From Marinifilum sp965230805 (GTDB lineage Bacteria > Bacteroidota > Bacteroidia > Bacteroidales > Marinifilaceae), in contig NZ_OZ246019.1 in assembly GCF_965230805.1 (NCBI RefSeq), forward strand, positions 682,001-746,000: a stretch of 64,000 bases of DNA, read 5' to 3'. Below are positions 26,288 through 36,016 of the stretch, in pieces. The stretch's first letter is position 1. Every line of letters begins with the position of its first letter. A model generated the notes under the pieces. It did not search any database. It was not told where the DNA came from and saw only the letters and a list, made by a program, of their open reading frames with translations. The position numbers and the translations under genes were made by a program.

Positions 26288-27394
26288 TTATTGTAACCTA
26301 AGTTTAAACTTCTTAAGGCTTAGAATGATAAAGCCAATAGTCATTGAAAACAAAACCAAGGTTTCCTTCCAAACATATTCAAAGCCGACACCCTTTAGCA
26401 TGATGTTCTTTAAAATCACTATGAAATACTTTGGTGGAATGATATAACTAATGATCTGCAATAACATCGGCATATTTCGAATGGGAAATATAAATCCCGA
26501 CAAAATAACTGTTGGCAACATTAGCACAAACATGGAAAGCATCATGGCAACTTGCTGACTTTTAGCAACGGTAGATATAAAGATCCCTATAGATAAAGCC
26601 AGAAATATGAACAGAATGCTTTCGGCCATTAGCAGAACAAAACTCCCCAGAATTGGCACATCAAAAACAAAATATCCCATACCAATAATCATTAGAGCAT
26701 TGATAAATGATAAAGCCAGATATGGCGTTACCTTACCCAAAATAATTTGCAAAGGATTTAATGGCGATACCAATAAAATTTCCATGGTTCCCAATTCCTT
26801 TTCCCTTGCTATGGATATGGATGTCATCATGGCCGACACCAACATTAAAATGGTAGCCATAATCCCGGGAATAAACATGAACACACTCTCAAGGTTAGAG
26901 TTAAAATACATTCTCGACTTTAGCTGAACCGAAAATGGCAAGTGCCGTCCTTTGTTAATTTCCACATTGTAATTTTGCAGAACTCCCTGTAGATAGTTCA
27001 CCTCCAAATTAGCTGTATTGGGATCTGAAGCGTCAGTTAGAATTTGCACATTTGCTTTTGATTTTTTGATCAGGTTTTTACCAAAATCAGGTTCAAAAAC
27101 CAAAATCAATTTCACTTCCCCTCTTCTAAAAAAGACATCTGCCTGATCCAAATCCTGTAGATTATCGCTCAGTTGAAAATAGCCCGATGACTTAATCTTA
27201 TTGATTATTTCAGCAGTATATTCATCCTTTGAATGATCCAGCACCGCCATTTTTACATCTTTCAGATCTGTATTAATTACATATCCAAAAAGCATGATCT
27301 GTACAATGGGCATTCCAAAGAGAATCAGCATAGATCGCTTATCGCGGAAAATATGATAGAATTCCTTTTTTAAAAATCCGAAAAATCGATTCAT
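26288..27394 (-). CDS. ABC-2 type permease (YbhS-like), first
   Basis: This 368-aa protein has the same architecture as its downstream partner. It has one N-terminal helix (SMLILFGMPIVQIMLFGYVI), a periplasmic domain of ~140 residues, then five helices and the ISIAREKELGTMEILLVSPLNPLQ coupling loop. It follows the ATPase gene by 17 bp. In YbhFSR-type exporters the ATPase and two permeases assemble as one inner-membrane complex, and the operon here fits that pattern. Confidence 0.92.
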   Translation of the reverse strand: MNRFFGFLKKEFYHIFRDKRSMLILFGMPIVQIMLFGYVINTDLKDVKMAVLDHSKDEYTAEIINKIKSSGYFQLSDNLQDLDQADVFFRRGEVKLILVFEPDFGKNLIKKSKANVQILTDASDPNTANLEVNYLQGVLQNYNVEINKGRHLPFSVQLKSRMYFNSNLESVFMFIPGIMATILMLVSAMMTSISIAREKELGTMEILLVSPLNPLQIILGKVTPYLALSFINALMIIGMGYFVFDVPILGSFVLLMAESILFIFLALSIGIFISTVAKSQQVAMMLSMFVLMLPTVILSGFIFPIRNMPMLLQIISYIIPPKYFIVILKNIMLKGVGFEYVWKETLVLFSMTIGFIILSLKKFKLRLQ

Positions 27395-27411
27395 TCTTTT
27401 TTATATTTAAT

Positions 27412-28158
27412 CTACTCCACATTTTTAGCCTTTCTGGCCAAACTCAAAAATACCTCATCCATATCCGAAGCTTTAAATTGTTCTTTCAATTTGCTTGGTG
27501 TGTCCAAGGCTTCAATTCTACCATCGACCATTATCGAAACCCTGTCACAATATTCAGCTTCATCCATATAGTGTGTAGTTACGAAAATGGTAATTCCAGC
27601 TCTTGAAGCCTCATAAATTAAATCCCAAAACTGTCTTCTGGTTACTGGATCCACGCCTCCGGTAGGTTCATCGAGAAATACGATTTCAGGATTGTGAAAA
27701 ATGGCAACCGAAAATGCGAGCTTTTGTTTCCATCCAAGCGGAAGTGAACTGATGCGTTTATTTCGTGAGTGCTGCAAGTCAAGCTGATCTAGCAGGGTCT
27801 TAGCTTTTGTATTGATTTCCTCTTTCGACAGACCATATATTCCACCATAGAATCGAATATTTTCAAATACAGTCAGATCTTCGTAGAGTGAGAACTTCTG
27901 GCTCATGTATCCGATATTCCTTTTCAACTGCTCGCGCTCTTTGTAAACATCAAAACCAGCAACACTTATCTCACCCGAACTAGGATAGGACAAGCCACAA
28001 AGTATTTTTATAGCTGTTGTTTTTCCTGCTCCATTGGCTCCCAAAAATCCAAATATCTCACCTCTTGATACTTCGAAGGACAAGTTATTATTGGCAGTAA
28101 ACTCCCCAAATTTCTTGCAGAGGTTTCTCACCCGAATCACTTTCACATTCCTATTCAT
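27412..28158 (-). CDS. ABC transporter ATP-binding protein, second
   Basis: The 248-aa nucleotide-binding subunit has Walker A GANGAGKTT, the Q-loop in IGYMSQKFSLYEDLTV, a signature-region variant ISSLPLGWKQKLA in place of LSGGQ, Walker B EIVFLDEPTGGVDP and the switch His in FVTTHYMDEAEYC. It overlaps the upstream ATPase gene by 8 bp. Two ATPases in tandem correspond to the two halves of YbhF, which is a fused double ATPase in enterobacteria. The degenerate signature (SLPLGWKQ) suggests one ATP site may be weak. Confidence 0.92.
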   Translation of the reverse strand: MNRNVKVIRVRNLCKKFGEFTANNNLSFEVSRGEIFGFLGANGAGKTTAIKILCGLSYPSSGEISVAGFDVYKEREQLKRNIGYMSQKFSLYEDLTVFENIRFYGGIYGLSKEEINTKAKTLLDQLDLQHSRNKRISSLPLGWKQKLAFSVAIFHNPEIVFLDEPTGGVDPVTRRQFWDLIYEASRAGITIFVTTHYMDEAEYCDRVSIMVDGRIEALDTPSKLKEQFKASDMDEVFLSLARKAKNVE

Positions 28159-29077
28159 ACTCTTCGCTTTTTACACTTAATCTCATAAAACAGTCCTCAA
28201 TCCCAGGTTTAATCTTCTTTGTCTCTAATTGCAATCGTCCTTTACTTTTAAGATATTTTTCGATTTCTGTTATTGAAAAATCATTTCGCAGATCGGTATA
28301 GTGTAAACTTTGTCCGAATAAAAAAACAGATCCTGTAAACTCAAATTCTCTTAAATCCAACAAGCTTTGATAGTTATCATCACTTTTTACGGCATACAGA
28401 TCTTTTCCAAACTGATCCACAATTTGAGATGGTGTATTTACTTGCAATATTTCACCATCTTTAATCAAGGCAACCCTTTCGCACATATTGGCTTCATCCA
28501 TATAAGGTGTTGCCACCACAATAGTAATCCCTTTCGATTTTAAATTTTTCAACATCTGCCAGAATTCATTCCTCGAAACTGCATCAACTCCCGTTGTAGG
28601 CTCATCCAGCAAAAGAACTTTGGGCTGATGAATTAAGGCGCAGCATAGTGCCAACTTCTGCTTCATTCCTCCCGAAAGCTTTCCTGCAAGCCTATCTTTA
28701 AAAGGTTCTATTTGCATCCATATGTCATGAATCATATCCATATTATCCTCGATATGCGTATTAAAAACGCTCGCAAAAAATTCCAAATTTTCAATCACAC
28801 TAAGGTCTTGATAGAGTGAGAATTTCCCAGGCATATACCCCAGAAGCTTCCTGATCATTTTGTACTTTTTTACAACATCGGTTTCACAAAGAATGATATT
28901 TCCCGAGTCGGGCAACAATAAGGTTGCCAGCAATCTAAAAAGTGTAGTCTTCCCTGCTCCATCAGGACCAATAATTCCGAATAATTCTCCTGATTTTATA
29001 TCTAAAGTGATATTTTTAAGAGCTTGAACCTCATAGTAAGATTTCGACAAGTTATTGATTTGAATACCAGCCTCCAT
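28151..29077 (-). CDS. ABC transporter ATP-binding protein, first
   Basis: The protein is 308 aa from the ATG at 29077 (MEAGIQINNLSKSY), just after the HlyD stop codon. A longer frame to 29110 would overlap hlyD by 29 bp and is less likely. Walker A is GPDGAGKTT, the signature LSGGMKQKLAL, Walker B VLLLDEPTTGVD. The switch position reads VVATPYMDEANMC, where the usual His is Pro-flanked and replaced (TPY instead of THY). It has ~80 extra C-terminal residues, as seen in the first half of YbhF-like double ATPases. Confidence 0.9.
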   Translation of the reverse strand: MEAGIQINNLSKSYYEVQALKNITLDIKSGELFGIIGPDGAGKTTLFRLLATLLLPDSGNIILCETDVVKKYKMIRKLLGYMPGKFSLYQDLSVIENLEFFASVFNTHIEDNMDMIHDIWMQIEPFKDRLAGKLSGGMKQKLALCCALIHQPKVLLLDEPTTGVDAVSRNEFWQMLKNLKSKGITIVVATPYMDEANMCERVALIKDGEILQVNTPSQIVDQFGKDLYAVKSDDNYQSLLDLREFEFTGSVFLFGQSLHYTDLRNDFSITEIEKYLKSKGRLQLETKKIKPGIEDCFMRLSVKSEEYE

Positions 29078-29081
29078 AGCT

Positions 29082-29966
29082 TTACAATTTAATTTCACCT
29101 GGCATGCCAATTTTTAGGCGTCCGTCATTAATAACTCTAATTTTAACTGCATAAACCAACTTTACGCGTTCTTCTTTGGTTTGAATAATTTTAGGTGTAA
29201 ACTCCGACTGCGAAGAAATCCAGGATACCATTCCTCTCATACTTTCGTTATCTGTTTTATTTTTGTCGATAATCACATCAACACTTTGTCCTATTTCAAG
29301 CATAGGCAACTGATCTCCACTAACATAAACCCTAAGATCCATAATTCTTAAATCGGCAAGTTTAAACAAAGGAGTTCCAACATTTACCATTTCGTATGGC
29401 TCTCTGTATTTTTCCAATACTGTTGCAGCTTTAGGAACAATAATTTTACTCTTTTCAATAAAATCCTTTAAGGATTTTATTTGATTATCCAGACTCTCCA
29501 AATTCCCCAAAACCTTAGCATTCTCGGTTTGAACAGATTTAATCTGCTTTTCTACCACCTGTATATTTCCATTGATATCGTCCAACTCTTTTGTCGAAAC
29601 TGCACCATCAGCAAACATCTGGTCAATTCGTTTTTTATCCTTTTTTAAGATCGATATTTGCTCCTGGTACACCTCAATTCTTGATAAAATATTTTGAATG
29701 CCTGATGCAGTTGCCTTTCGTTGGGCTTTTAGTTGTTCTTTCTGCAAATGAAGTTGAATCGTATCGATATATCCAACCATAGTAGACTCTGTAAACTCTT
29801 CCCCTTCAATAATTTTCATTGCCATTATTTTACCTGCATTTTCAGCCGAAATAATATAATCAACGGCCTCAAAATTACCATAGGCATCAGATTGATGATT
29901 CCCATTTCCACAGGCAATAAATAAGATTGCAAGAACCATTACCAGTACTATATTTAAATATTTCAT
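29082..29966 (-). CDS. HlyD-type membrane fusion lipoprotein
   Basis: The 294-aa protein has a lipoprotein signal (MKYLNIVLVMVLAILFIACGN, Cys in FIAC). A short biotinyl-lipoyl half precedes a long coiled-coil hairpin (~75-170, rich in Q/K/E), then the second half and a beta-barrel domain (LRIMDLRVYVSGDQLPMLEIGQSVDV). It bridges the inner-membrane ABC complex to the TolC-like channel. It lies 5 bp after tolC and 4 bp before the first ATPase. Confidence 0.92.
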   Translation of the reverse strand: MKYLNIVLVMVLAILFIACGNGNHQSDAYGNFEAVDYIISAENAGKIMAMKIIEGEEFTESTMVGYIDTIQLHLQKEQLKAQRKATASGIQNILSRIEVYQEQISILKKDKKRIDQMFADGAVSTKELDDINGNIQVVEKQIKSVQTENAKVLGNLESLDNQIKSLKDFIEKSKIIVPKAATVLEKYREPYEMVNVGTPLFKLADLRIMDLRVYVSGDQLPMLEIGQSVDVIIDKNKTDNESMRGMVSWISSQSEFTPKIIQTKEERVKLVYAVKIRVINDGRLKIGMPGEIKL

Positions 29967-29971
29967 TTTGC

Positions 29972-31273
29972 TCAGATTTTTGATTTTGTTATGCCTAAAA
30001 TTCTTTTGTACTCACTGATAGCCTGGCTCAACTGAATTTCATGATATTTTCTATTCAATTTGGCCTGTATCTCTTTGTTTAAATCTTCCAAATAATCACT
30101 TGAGGTGATTACACCATTATCAAGCCGTGAAGAAGAACTTTGTGTAACTTCCTCCTGAAGACTTATGATCGCATCATCCTGCTCAAGTAGAATTTTAAAT
30201 TTTGATATGTTATTGATTTCCTTTCTGAGCTCAACTTTTTGAATTTTCCGGAAGCTTGATAACTGAGTTGCTACCAAATCTTTCTGAAATTGATATTTTC
30301 TCTGGCTTCGTTTACTTGATTTCCAATCAAAAATATTCCAACTCAATTTTGCTCCAAGCATATAATAACTATCAAAATTGTCGTTTAACTGATTGTAACC
30401 AGGTTGACCGTATCCTAGTTGTCCAAATGCGGTAATCACTGGAAGCCTGTCCTTCTTTGTGATTTTTATCTTTTCATCCAGCAGCAAATTTTGACCTTTA
30501 TACCATTTATATTCAGGTCTATCTTCTGGGATTTCATTCTGTGCAACAAACAAATCCACCTCTTCTTTAGTAAAAGGATCTGTAATTTTAAATTCATCCG
30601 CTCTTCCCATCAACTCTGCAAGCGTTTCCAAACCAGTCCTTTCAACAAATTTAATTTCATTGATCTGCTGATCGATGGAAAGCAATTCAGACTCTAAAAC
30701 CTTGGCATTAAAAGCAGCTATAACACCATTTTTAACAGCAGAATGAACCTGCATTAACCTGGCATCTACACTTTTTCTTTTCTCTAATAAAACCAGATGA
30801 CTTTGCCTTAATAACAGCACGGTAAAAAAGGCATCATTCACAGTCTTTCGAAGTTCATACATCCTAACTTCCAGATCAATTACTTCAATGTCTGTAGAAA
30901 GTTGCTCCAACTTGATTCTACTTTTTGTCCGCTCTCCGTTGTAAATTAACTGTTCAACATCCAAATTCAGAGAAAACTGATCTTTAGGAGTTCCAAATGA
31001 ACCTGATCCAGAAAGCGGACTAGTAATTACATCTGATTGGTAACTCATTTTACCATTTGCATAAAGTTTTGGCAGAAAATCAGTTCTGAGATTCTCAATA
31101 TTTAATCCCGACTTTTTAATCAATACATCTTTGCCCTTAATCAAAGGATAATTTTGTTGTACTTCCTCATGAATTTGCTCTAAACTCAGTTGGCTTTGCT
31201 GCCCAAAACCCAAAGTGATAAAAGCAAAATAAATCAGGAGCGATGCACAACTTTTGTATACTATCATCTTCAT
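29972..31273 (-). CDS. TolC-family outer-membrane efflux protein
   Basis: The 433-aa protein has a signal peptide ending near FITLGFGQ. It shows the two-fold repeated OEP structure: long amphipathic helices around 30-230 and 270-430, with the beta-strand segments SQLGYGQPGYN-like (FGQLGYGQPGYNQLNDNF) and LSWNIFDWKSS. It forms the trimeric outer-membrane duct of the exporter. It is 5 bp downstream of the TetR gene, so the repressor heads the operon. Confidence 0.92.
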   Translation of the reverse strand: MKMIVYKSCASLLIYFAFITLGFGQQSQLSLEQIHEEVQQNYPLIKGKDVLIKKSGLNIENLRTDFLPKLYANGKMSYQSDVITSPLSGSGSFGTPKDQFSLNLDVEQLIYNGERTKSRIKLEQLSTDIEVIDLEVRMYELRKTVNDAFFTVLLLRQSHLVLLEKRKSVDARLMQVHSAVKNGVIAAFNAKVLESELLSIDQQINEIKFVERTGLETLAELMGRADEFKITDPFTKEEVDLFVAQNEIPEDRPEYKWYKGQNLLLDEKIKITKKDRLPVITAFGQLGYGQPGYNQLNDNFDSYYMLGAKLSWNIFDWKSSKRSQRKYQFQKDLVATQLSSFRKIQKVELRKEINNISKFKILLEQDDAIISLQEEVTQSSSSRLDNGVITSSDYLEDLNKEIQAKLNRKYHEIQLSQAISEYKRILGITKSKI

Positions 31274-31278
31274 CCTGA

Positions 31279-31887
31279 CTACATTTTAATGGATTGAATA
31301 ACAAAATCAGCAACATTATCAGCTCGATGTTTTAAGACTTCAGACACATCTTCGTTGGCATACAATAGTTCACCGGCTATCGGACGGCTGATAATAGGGA
31401 ATATGCATAAACTCAAGATATTCCAAAGTAATTCCCTGGGATCAATCGGTCTTATTATGCCATCCCGAATGGATTGTTCGACCTGTACCCTGGTTTTTTC
31501 TTTCGCTTCAACAATGCCTTCAAATTTCATCAAACGCAGAAAGCGATCGGGATTGGCACTAGCTTCGTTTAAAACGAAAATTGGAATAAACGGATATTCA
31601 TTTAAAACTGTATAGTAATGATGACAAAGATCCCTAATTTTTGTAAACAGCTCCGAATCATCTGCCAAAAAAAACGCTACTGGTCTCAACAGCTTATGAA
31701 TTGCACCTTCAAAAACCTGTTCAAAAAGTTTTTCTTTATTCCGATAATAGTAGTGAAGTAAAGCCTTATTCATTCCAGCTTCATCAGCAATTTCCTGCAT
31801 TCTTGCACCTGCCAATCCTTTGCTTGCAAATATTTTTTTTGCAGCCTCAAGGATTTGCTTTTGTGTTTCTTCTGATTTCTCTCTCAT
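31279..31887 (-). CDS. TetR-family transcriptional regulator of the efflux operon
   Basis: The 202-aa protein has an N-terminal helix-turn-helix (ILEAAKKIFASKGLAGARMQEIADEAGMNKALLHYYYRNKEKLF). A helical ligand-binding domain follows, ending at RADNVADFVIQSIKM. It is the first gene of the tolC-hlyD-ABC operon with tight 5-bp spacing. It probably represses the operon and itself through AACC-N4-GGTT palindromes seen immediately upstream, releasing when the exported compound or a related signal binds. Confidence 0.92.
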   Translation of the reverse strand: MREKSEETQKQILEAAKKIFASKGLAGARMQEIADEAGMNKALLHYYYRNKEKLFEQVFEGAIHKLLRPVAFFLADDSELFTKIRDLCHHYYTVLNEYPFIPIFVLNEASANPDRFLRLMKFEGIVEAKEKTRVQVEQSIRDGIIRPIDPRELLWNILSLCIFPIISRPIAGELLYANEDVSEVLKHRADNVADFVIQSIKM

Positions 31888-31924
31888 ACTTACATTTTAA
31901 TCATTTATACCATCGCATAAAACT

Positions 31925-31949
31925 AACCATTAGGTTTAACCAAATGGTT
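31925..31949. promoter_or_regulatory. Tandem TetR operator candidates (AACC-N4-GGTT x2)
   Basis: AACCATTAGGTT (31925-31936) and AACCAAATGGTT (31938-31949, extended to TTAACCAAATGGTTAA at 31936-31951) lie 38 bp or more upstream of the TetR start codon, 13 bp centre to centre. They directly follow the -7 box, so a bound repressor would cover the transcription start. Binding by this TetR is inferred. Confidence 0.65.
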
Positions 31950-31953
31950 AATG

Positions 31954-31961
31954 CAAATATA
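31954..31961 (-). promoter_or_regulatory. -7 box of the efflux operon promoter
   Basis: TATATTTG on the minus strand matches TAnnTTTG. The start point would fall in the adjacent operator at 31938-31949. A TTG at the usual -33 spacing is not obvious. Confidence 0.5.
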
Positions 31962-31990
31962 GAACATTAATACATACTTATAAAAGTTTT

Positions 31991-32026
31991 TTGTACTTTT
32001 TTAACCGATTGGTTAAAAAAGTACAA
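31991..32026. promoter_or_regulatory. 16-bp-arm palindrome: terminator of the FtsX-like gene and third operator candidate
   Basis: TTGTACTTTTTTAACC / GGTTAAAAAAGTACAA with loop GATT. The A/T-rich arms and position 25 bp after the FtsX-like stop suit a terminator. Its centre AACC-GATT-GGTT is also the same operator pattern as at 31925-31949, lying upstream of the operon promoter. Confidence 0.6.
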
Positions 32027-32050
32027 TTCATTTCTTTTTAAGTATTTATA

Positions 32051-34474
32051 CTATTCGTAACGCAATGATTTAATAGGATTTGTATTGGCTACTTTTACCG
32101 AATGTCCACTAACGGTTACGATTGCCAGAACTAAAGACAACAACAAAGCTACCAGAAAGTAGTACCATGGAAAATCTATTCGGTAAATAAAATTAGACAA
32201 CCACTTGTGCATTGCATAAAAGCTAATTGGCCAAGCAATTAGATTCGCAAGAATGACATTCATGCATAAATTTTTACTCAAGAGTACAACCAAATTCATC
32301 TCTGTACTGCCCAGTACTTTTCTAATTCCAATTTCCTTTACTCTTTGTTGCATTTCGAAGGAAACCAAACCTAATAATCCTAACATTGCAATAATAAAAG
32401 CCAAAACGGTAAAGGATGTTAAGATATTAGCCACTCTTAGTTCTCCCTTAAACAAGGTATTGAAATCTTCATCCAGAAAGAAGTACTCAAAAGGTTCGCC
32501 TTTGGTCATTTTCATCCAAGTCTTTTTTACCAGTTTCATCCCCTCCATCACATTATCGGGCTTTAGTTTTACCAACATATACCTTTGATTGTAATTTGGA
32601 GTATAAGTCAAAAACATTGGAAGAATCTTATCTCTCATCGATTCAAAATGGAAGTTTTTTACAACGCCGACAATTTCTATTGGCGTTCTCTCATTTTCGG
32701 AAAAGCTGGGTCGATAAACATATCTTCCAATAGGACGATCGGCATAACCTAATGCATGTATAGCTGCTTCGTTTGCAATAAATACAGAGGTATCAGCCAG
32801 CCTGCTTCTATCAAAATTTCTTCCAGCCTTTACTTTAAGGTTAAGTAAATCAATAAAATTCTCATCCACATGCATCAGCCTAAAATTGATCATATCTTCA
32901 TTACTCGCTCCCTCGCTGTACATCGAATAACCATTTGTTCCTCTTCCAGGAACCATTCCTGAGAATGAAACATTCTTAACACCTGAATATTTAAAAAGTA
33001 TTTCCTTGATTGTTTCTTTCTCATCTGCATCGAATGTGTAAGCCCTGTCAACAACCAGTACTCTTTCTTTTTCGAAGCCAAGTTTCTTGGTCTGCATAAA
33101 ATCAACTTGTTCCTTAATTACAAAGGCAGATACTAAAATACCAATGGCAACGGTAAACTGAAAAACCACCAATGAGGCTCGAATCTTTTTACCAAGCTTT
33201 CCTTTTCGGACTTCACCCTTTAGTACGCTCATCACCCTAAATCCTGACAAGGACAAAGCTGTATATGTTCCGGAGAATAGAACCACAAAAAAGATTACGG
33301 CAGCAACAAAAAACATATATTGCGGTTGCCAAAGTAATGCTGATGACAATTGCTTTTTAGCAATCATATTAAACGAAGGCAACATCATTTCAATTAAGAA
33401 GTAGGAAAGAATACCTGCAAAAATGGTCATGATAAATGTTTCCGCATAGAATTGCAGCATTAGCATTTCCCTGCTACTTCCAAAGACTTTTCGCACTCCA
33501 ACTTCATTGGCCCTGGTAAAGGATCTTGCAGTAGTTAGATTTAAAAAGTTCACACAAGCCAAAAGAAGTATAAAAAATGCAATCGCAGAAAAAATGTATA
33601 CATACTTGATATCGCTAATAGGCTCTATCTGACCATCTGTGTTTGAATACAGATAGATCCTTTCCAACGGTTCCAAATAGTAATTGAATTCATTGCCCAT
33701 TTTTTTCCATTCATTAAAATCAATCCCAAGAACACTTTTTAGTTTCGGTCCCATATATTTTAGCAGAAAGCCTGAAAACTTTGACTCCAACTCTTTATAA
33801 TCGCTTCCTGGCTCTAATAAAAAATATGCCTGCATGTAATCGCTAAACCAATTATCTTCATCTTCCGGACTTATGGTATTGTTACACACTAAATTATAAT
33901 GAAAATGAGAATTTAATGGAAGATCCTCAACAACACCTGTAACTGTATAAAGGTTTTCTTCGCCCATTCTTAGTATTTTGCCAAGCGGATTGATTTCGCC
34001 GAAATACTTCTTCGCAGTTGTTTCGGTAAGCACAATGTTTCTCGACCCATGCAGAGCTGTCTGTGGATCCCCATAGATAAATGGCCTATCAAATACTTGA
34101 AAAAAAGTAGAATCTGTTTTTAAGAGCTTATCTTCTACAAACTGCTTCTCCTCATAAGCAAAAAGCACATTATTTCTAAAATGTGTTCTCACTGCATATT
34201 TTACTTCTGGAAAATCAGCTTGTGCAGTTGGGGAAAAAGGTGCACAAATAGTATTACCAACAAATCCTCTTTCTCCCATTTTTATTTTAACCGCAACTCG
34301 ATAGATGTCTTCAGAATTCTTATAGAACTTGTCGTAACTCAACTCATCCTTAACAAAGAGATAAATTAGAAAGACACATGCAAGCCCGATGGCGAGACCA
34401 ACAACATTAATAAACGAATACTGCTTATACTTCATCATGTTGCGGAATGCAACCTTAAAAAAATTAAGAATCAT
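32051..34474 (-). CDS. Large FtsX/MacB-type ABC transporter permease
   Basis: The protein is 807 aa from the ATG at 34474 (MILNFFKVAFRNMMKYKQYS). A longer frame to 34546 lacks family similarity. It has one N-terminal helix (INVVGLAIGLACVFLIYLFV), a large periplasmic MacB_PCD domain and three helices (~285-400). A second helix and periplasmic domain follow, with three C-terminal helices and the ending PIKSLRYE, the duplicated eight-helix plan common in Bacteroidota. These permeases pair with a LolD/MacB-like ATPase and work mechanically on periplasmic substrates or signalling. No ATPase is adjacent, so it may use one in trans. It follows the efflux operon in genome order but is a separate upstream transcription unit. 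Confidence 0.88.
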   Translation of the reverse strand: MILNFFKVAFRNMMKYKQYSFINVVGLAIGLACVFLIYLFVKDELSYDKFYKNSEDIYRVAVKIKMGERGFVGNTICAPFSPTAQADFPEVKYAVRTHFRNNVLFAYEEKQFVEDKLLKTDSTFFQVFDRPFIYGDPQTALHGSRNIVLTETTAKKYFGEINPLGKILRMGEENLYTVTGVVEDLPLNSHFHYNLVCNNTISPEDEDNWFSDYMQAYFLLEPGSDYKELESKFSGFLLKYMGPKLKSVLGIDFNEWKKMGNEFNYYLEPLERIYLYSNTDGQIEPISDIKYVYIFSAIAFFILLLACVNFLNLTTARSFTRANEVGVRKVFGSSREMLMLQFYAETFIMTIFAGILSYFLIEMMLPSFNMIAKKQLSSALLWQPQYMFFVAAVIFFVVLFSGTYTALSLSGFRVMSVLKGEVRKGKLGKKIRASLVVFQFTVAIGILVSAFVIKEQVDFMQTKKLGFEKERVLVVDRAYTFDADEKETIKEILFKYSGVKNVSFSGMVPGRGTNGYSMYSEGASNEDMINFRLMHVDENFIDLLNLKVKAGRNFDRSRLADTSVFIANEAAIHALGYADRPIGRYVYRPSFSENERTPIEIVGVVKNFHFESMRDKILPMFLTYTPNYNQRYMLVKLKPDNVMEGMKLVKKTWMKMTKGEPFEYFFLDEDFNTLFKGELRVANILTSFTVLAFIIAMLGLLGLVSFEMQQRVKEIGIRKVLGSTEMNLVVLLSKNLCMNVILANLIAWPISFYAMHKWLSNFIYRIDFPWYYFLVALLLSLVLAIVTVSGHSVKVANTNPIKSLRYE

Positions 34475-34618
34475 CACACTATAGATTAGGTTATACCCAA
34501 ACTTTTCAATTCCGATGCCACCATTGATATACTTCTGATATTGCACCTCTTACGTCACTTATTAGAATTTCATCTTTGTTCGATATCGCACATGTATCTT
34601 TCGATTACGGACAAAAAA

Positions 34619-34642
34619 AGAGGGACGCTTTCGCATCCCTCT
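34619..34642 (-). terminator. Terminator of the serC-serA-DUF1015 operon
   Basis: AGAGGGACGC / GCATCCCTCT arms, one mismatch, loop TTTC. Seven A on the plus strand precede the stem and give a U-tract for the minus transcript. It lies 25 bp beyond the ancestral DUF1015 stop codon (34667), not the present one. Confidence 0.85.
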
Positions 34643-34748
34643 CCTAAATATATGTTTTGACTTGTATTAGTCTAATTTGTGAATTAATAAACCAGAACGA
34701 AGCTTAGGTTCGAACCAAGTAGTTTTTGGAGGCATGATGTTACCTGTA

Positions 34749-35942
34749 TCAGCAATATCTATTAACTGATATATCTATTAACTGCTGAGCAATTGCCATA
34801 GATACTGCATACAATGCAAATGCAGCTTTCATATTACCGCTGTCAACACGCTTTTTTAATTCACCTAATCCACGGATACCACCAACGAATTCAGCACGTG
34901 TAGTCGTACGAAGATCTTTGATATCAAGAAGATTATCAAGAACGTGGTTAGAAAGGATCGTTACATCAAGAACACCAATTGGATCCTTATCATCGTAAGT
35001 TCCTTCTTTAGCGTTCATTTTGTACCACTTTCCTTCTAAATACATAGAGAATTCGTGAAGCTTAGCTGGCTTGTAAATTTCTTCACCCATACACTCTACT
35101 TCGAAAGTAGCTTCCAATTTAGCCAAGAATTCTTCAGCAGTCATACCGTTCAAATCCTTCACTACACGGTTGTAGTCAATAATTTTCAATTGGTTATCTG
35201 GGAAGTGAACAGCCATAAAGTAGTTGTACTCTTCATCTCCAGTGTGATTTGGGTTCTTAGCAGCAAACTCATCACCAATACGAGCAGCAGCTGCTGTTCT
35301 GTGGTGACCATCAGCTACATAAGTTGCAGGAACTTTAGTTGCGAATAATTCTTCCAACTCTTTGTTAGTAGCTGCATCATTTACTGGCCAGAAATGGTGA
35401 CCGAAACCATCTTCTGCAACGAAATCGTAAGTAGCTTCTTCGTTTTTAACGATGTTTTCAACGATAGCATCGATTTCAGGTACTGCTTTGTACGAGAAGA
35501 ACACTGGCTCCAGGTTAGCTTTAGTATAACGAGTAAGAATCATACGATCTTCCTCTTTATCCGGACGAGTTAACTCGTGCTTTTTAATTACACCTGTTTT
35601 GTAATCTTCGCAAGCTGCATTAGCAACGATACCGTACTGAGTACGTCCGTCCATTGTTTGAGCATAGATATAGAATTTAGCTTCTTCATCTTGCTTCAAC
35701 CAACCTTTTTCTTGCCACAAGTTAAAGTTTGAAACTGATTTTTCATACACTTCTTCAGAGTGAACATCAGTTCCTGCAGGACAATCAATCTCTGCTCTTG
35801 TAATGTGTAATAAAGAACAATCTTTACCTTCAGCCATTTGAGCAGCCTCTTCTGAATTCATTACGTCATATGGAAGACATGCTAAATCTTTAGCGATATC
35901 TTGAGTAGGGCGCAAGCCTCTGAATGGTTTTACTATAGCCAT
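34749..35942 (-). pseudogene. DUF1015 family protein, C-terminus frameshifted
   Basis: The open frame gives 397 aa with the DUF1015 pattern: MAIVKPFRGLRPT, LPYDVMNSEEAAQMA, LLHITRAE, YADGHHRTAAA-like TYVADGHHRTAAAARIG, and near the end TTRAEFVGGIRGLGELKKR. It then runs into SVNRYC and stops. A 16-bp tandem duplication (34755-34770 repeated from 34771) shifts the frame. Removing it restores AIAQQLIDIADTGNIMPP and a further ~20 residues to a TAA at 34667, right before the terminator. The biochemical role of DUF1015 is not established. Its association with serC/serA is frequent in Bacteroidota. About 28 terminal residues are lost, so the protein may or may not still function. Sequencing error is possible. 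Confidence 0.85.
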
Positions 35943-36016
35943 CGTTAATATGTTTTTGTTGTGTTGTTAAATTTTGTGTATTTGTGAATGAGTGATTTCG
36001 TGAATTTGTAATATAG

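Noticed and set aside
25154..31887. Operon as a type I protein secretion system
   Set aside because: The permeases are ABC-2 type with two separate ATPases, not a fused peptidase-ABC exporter. The YbhFSR-like drug efflux arrangement fits better.
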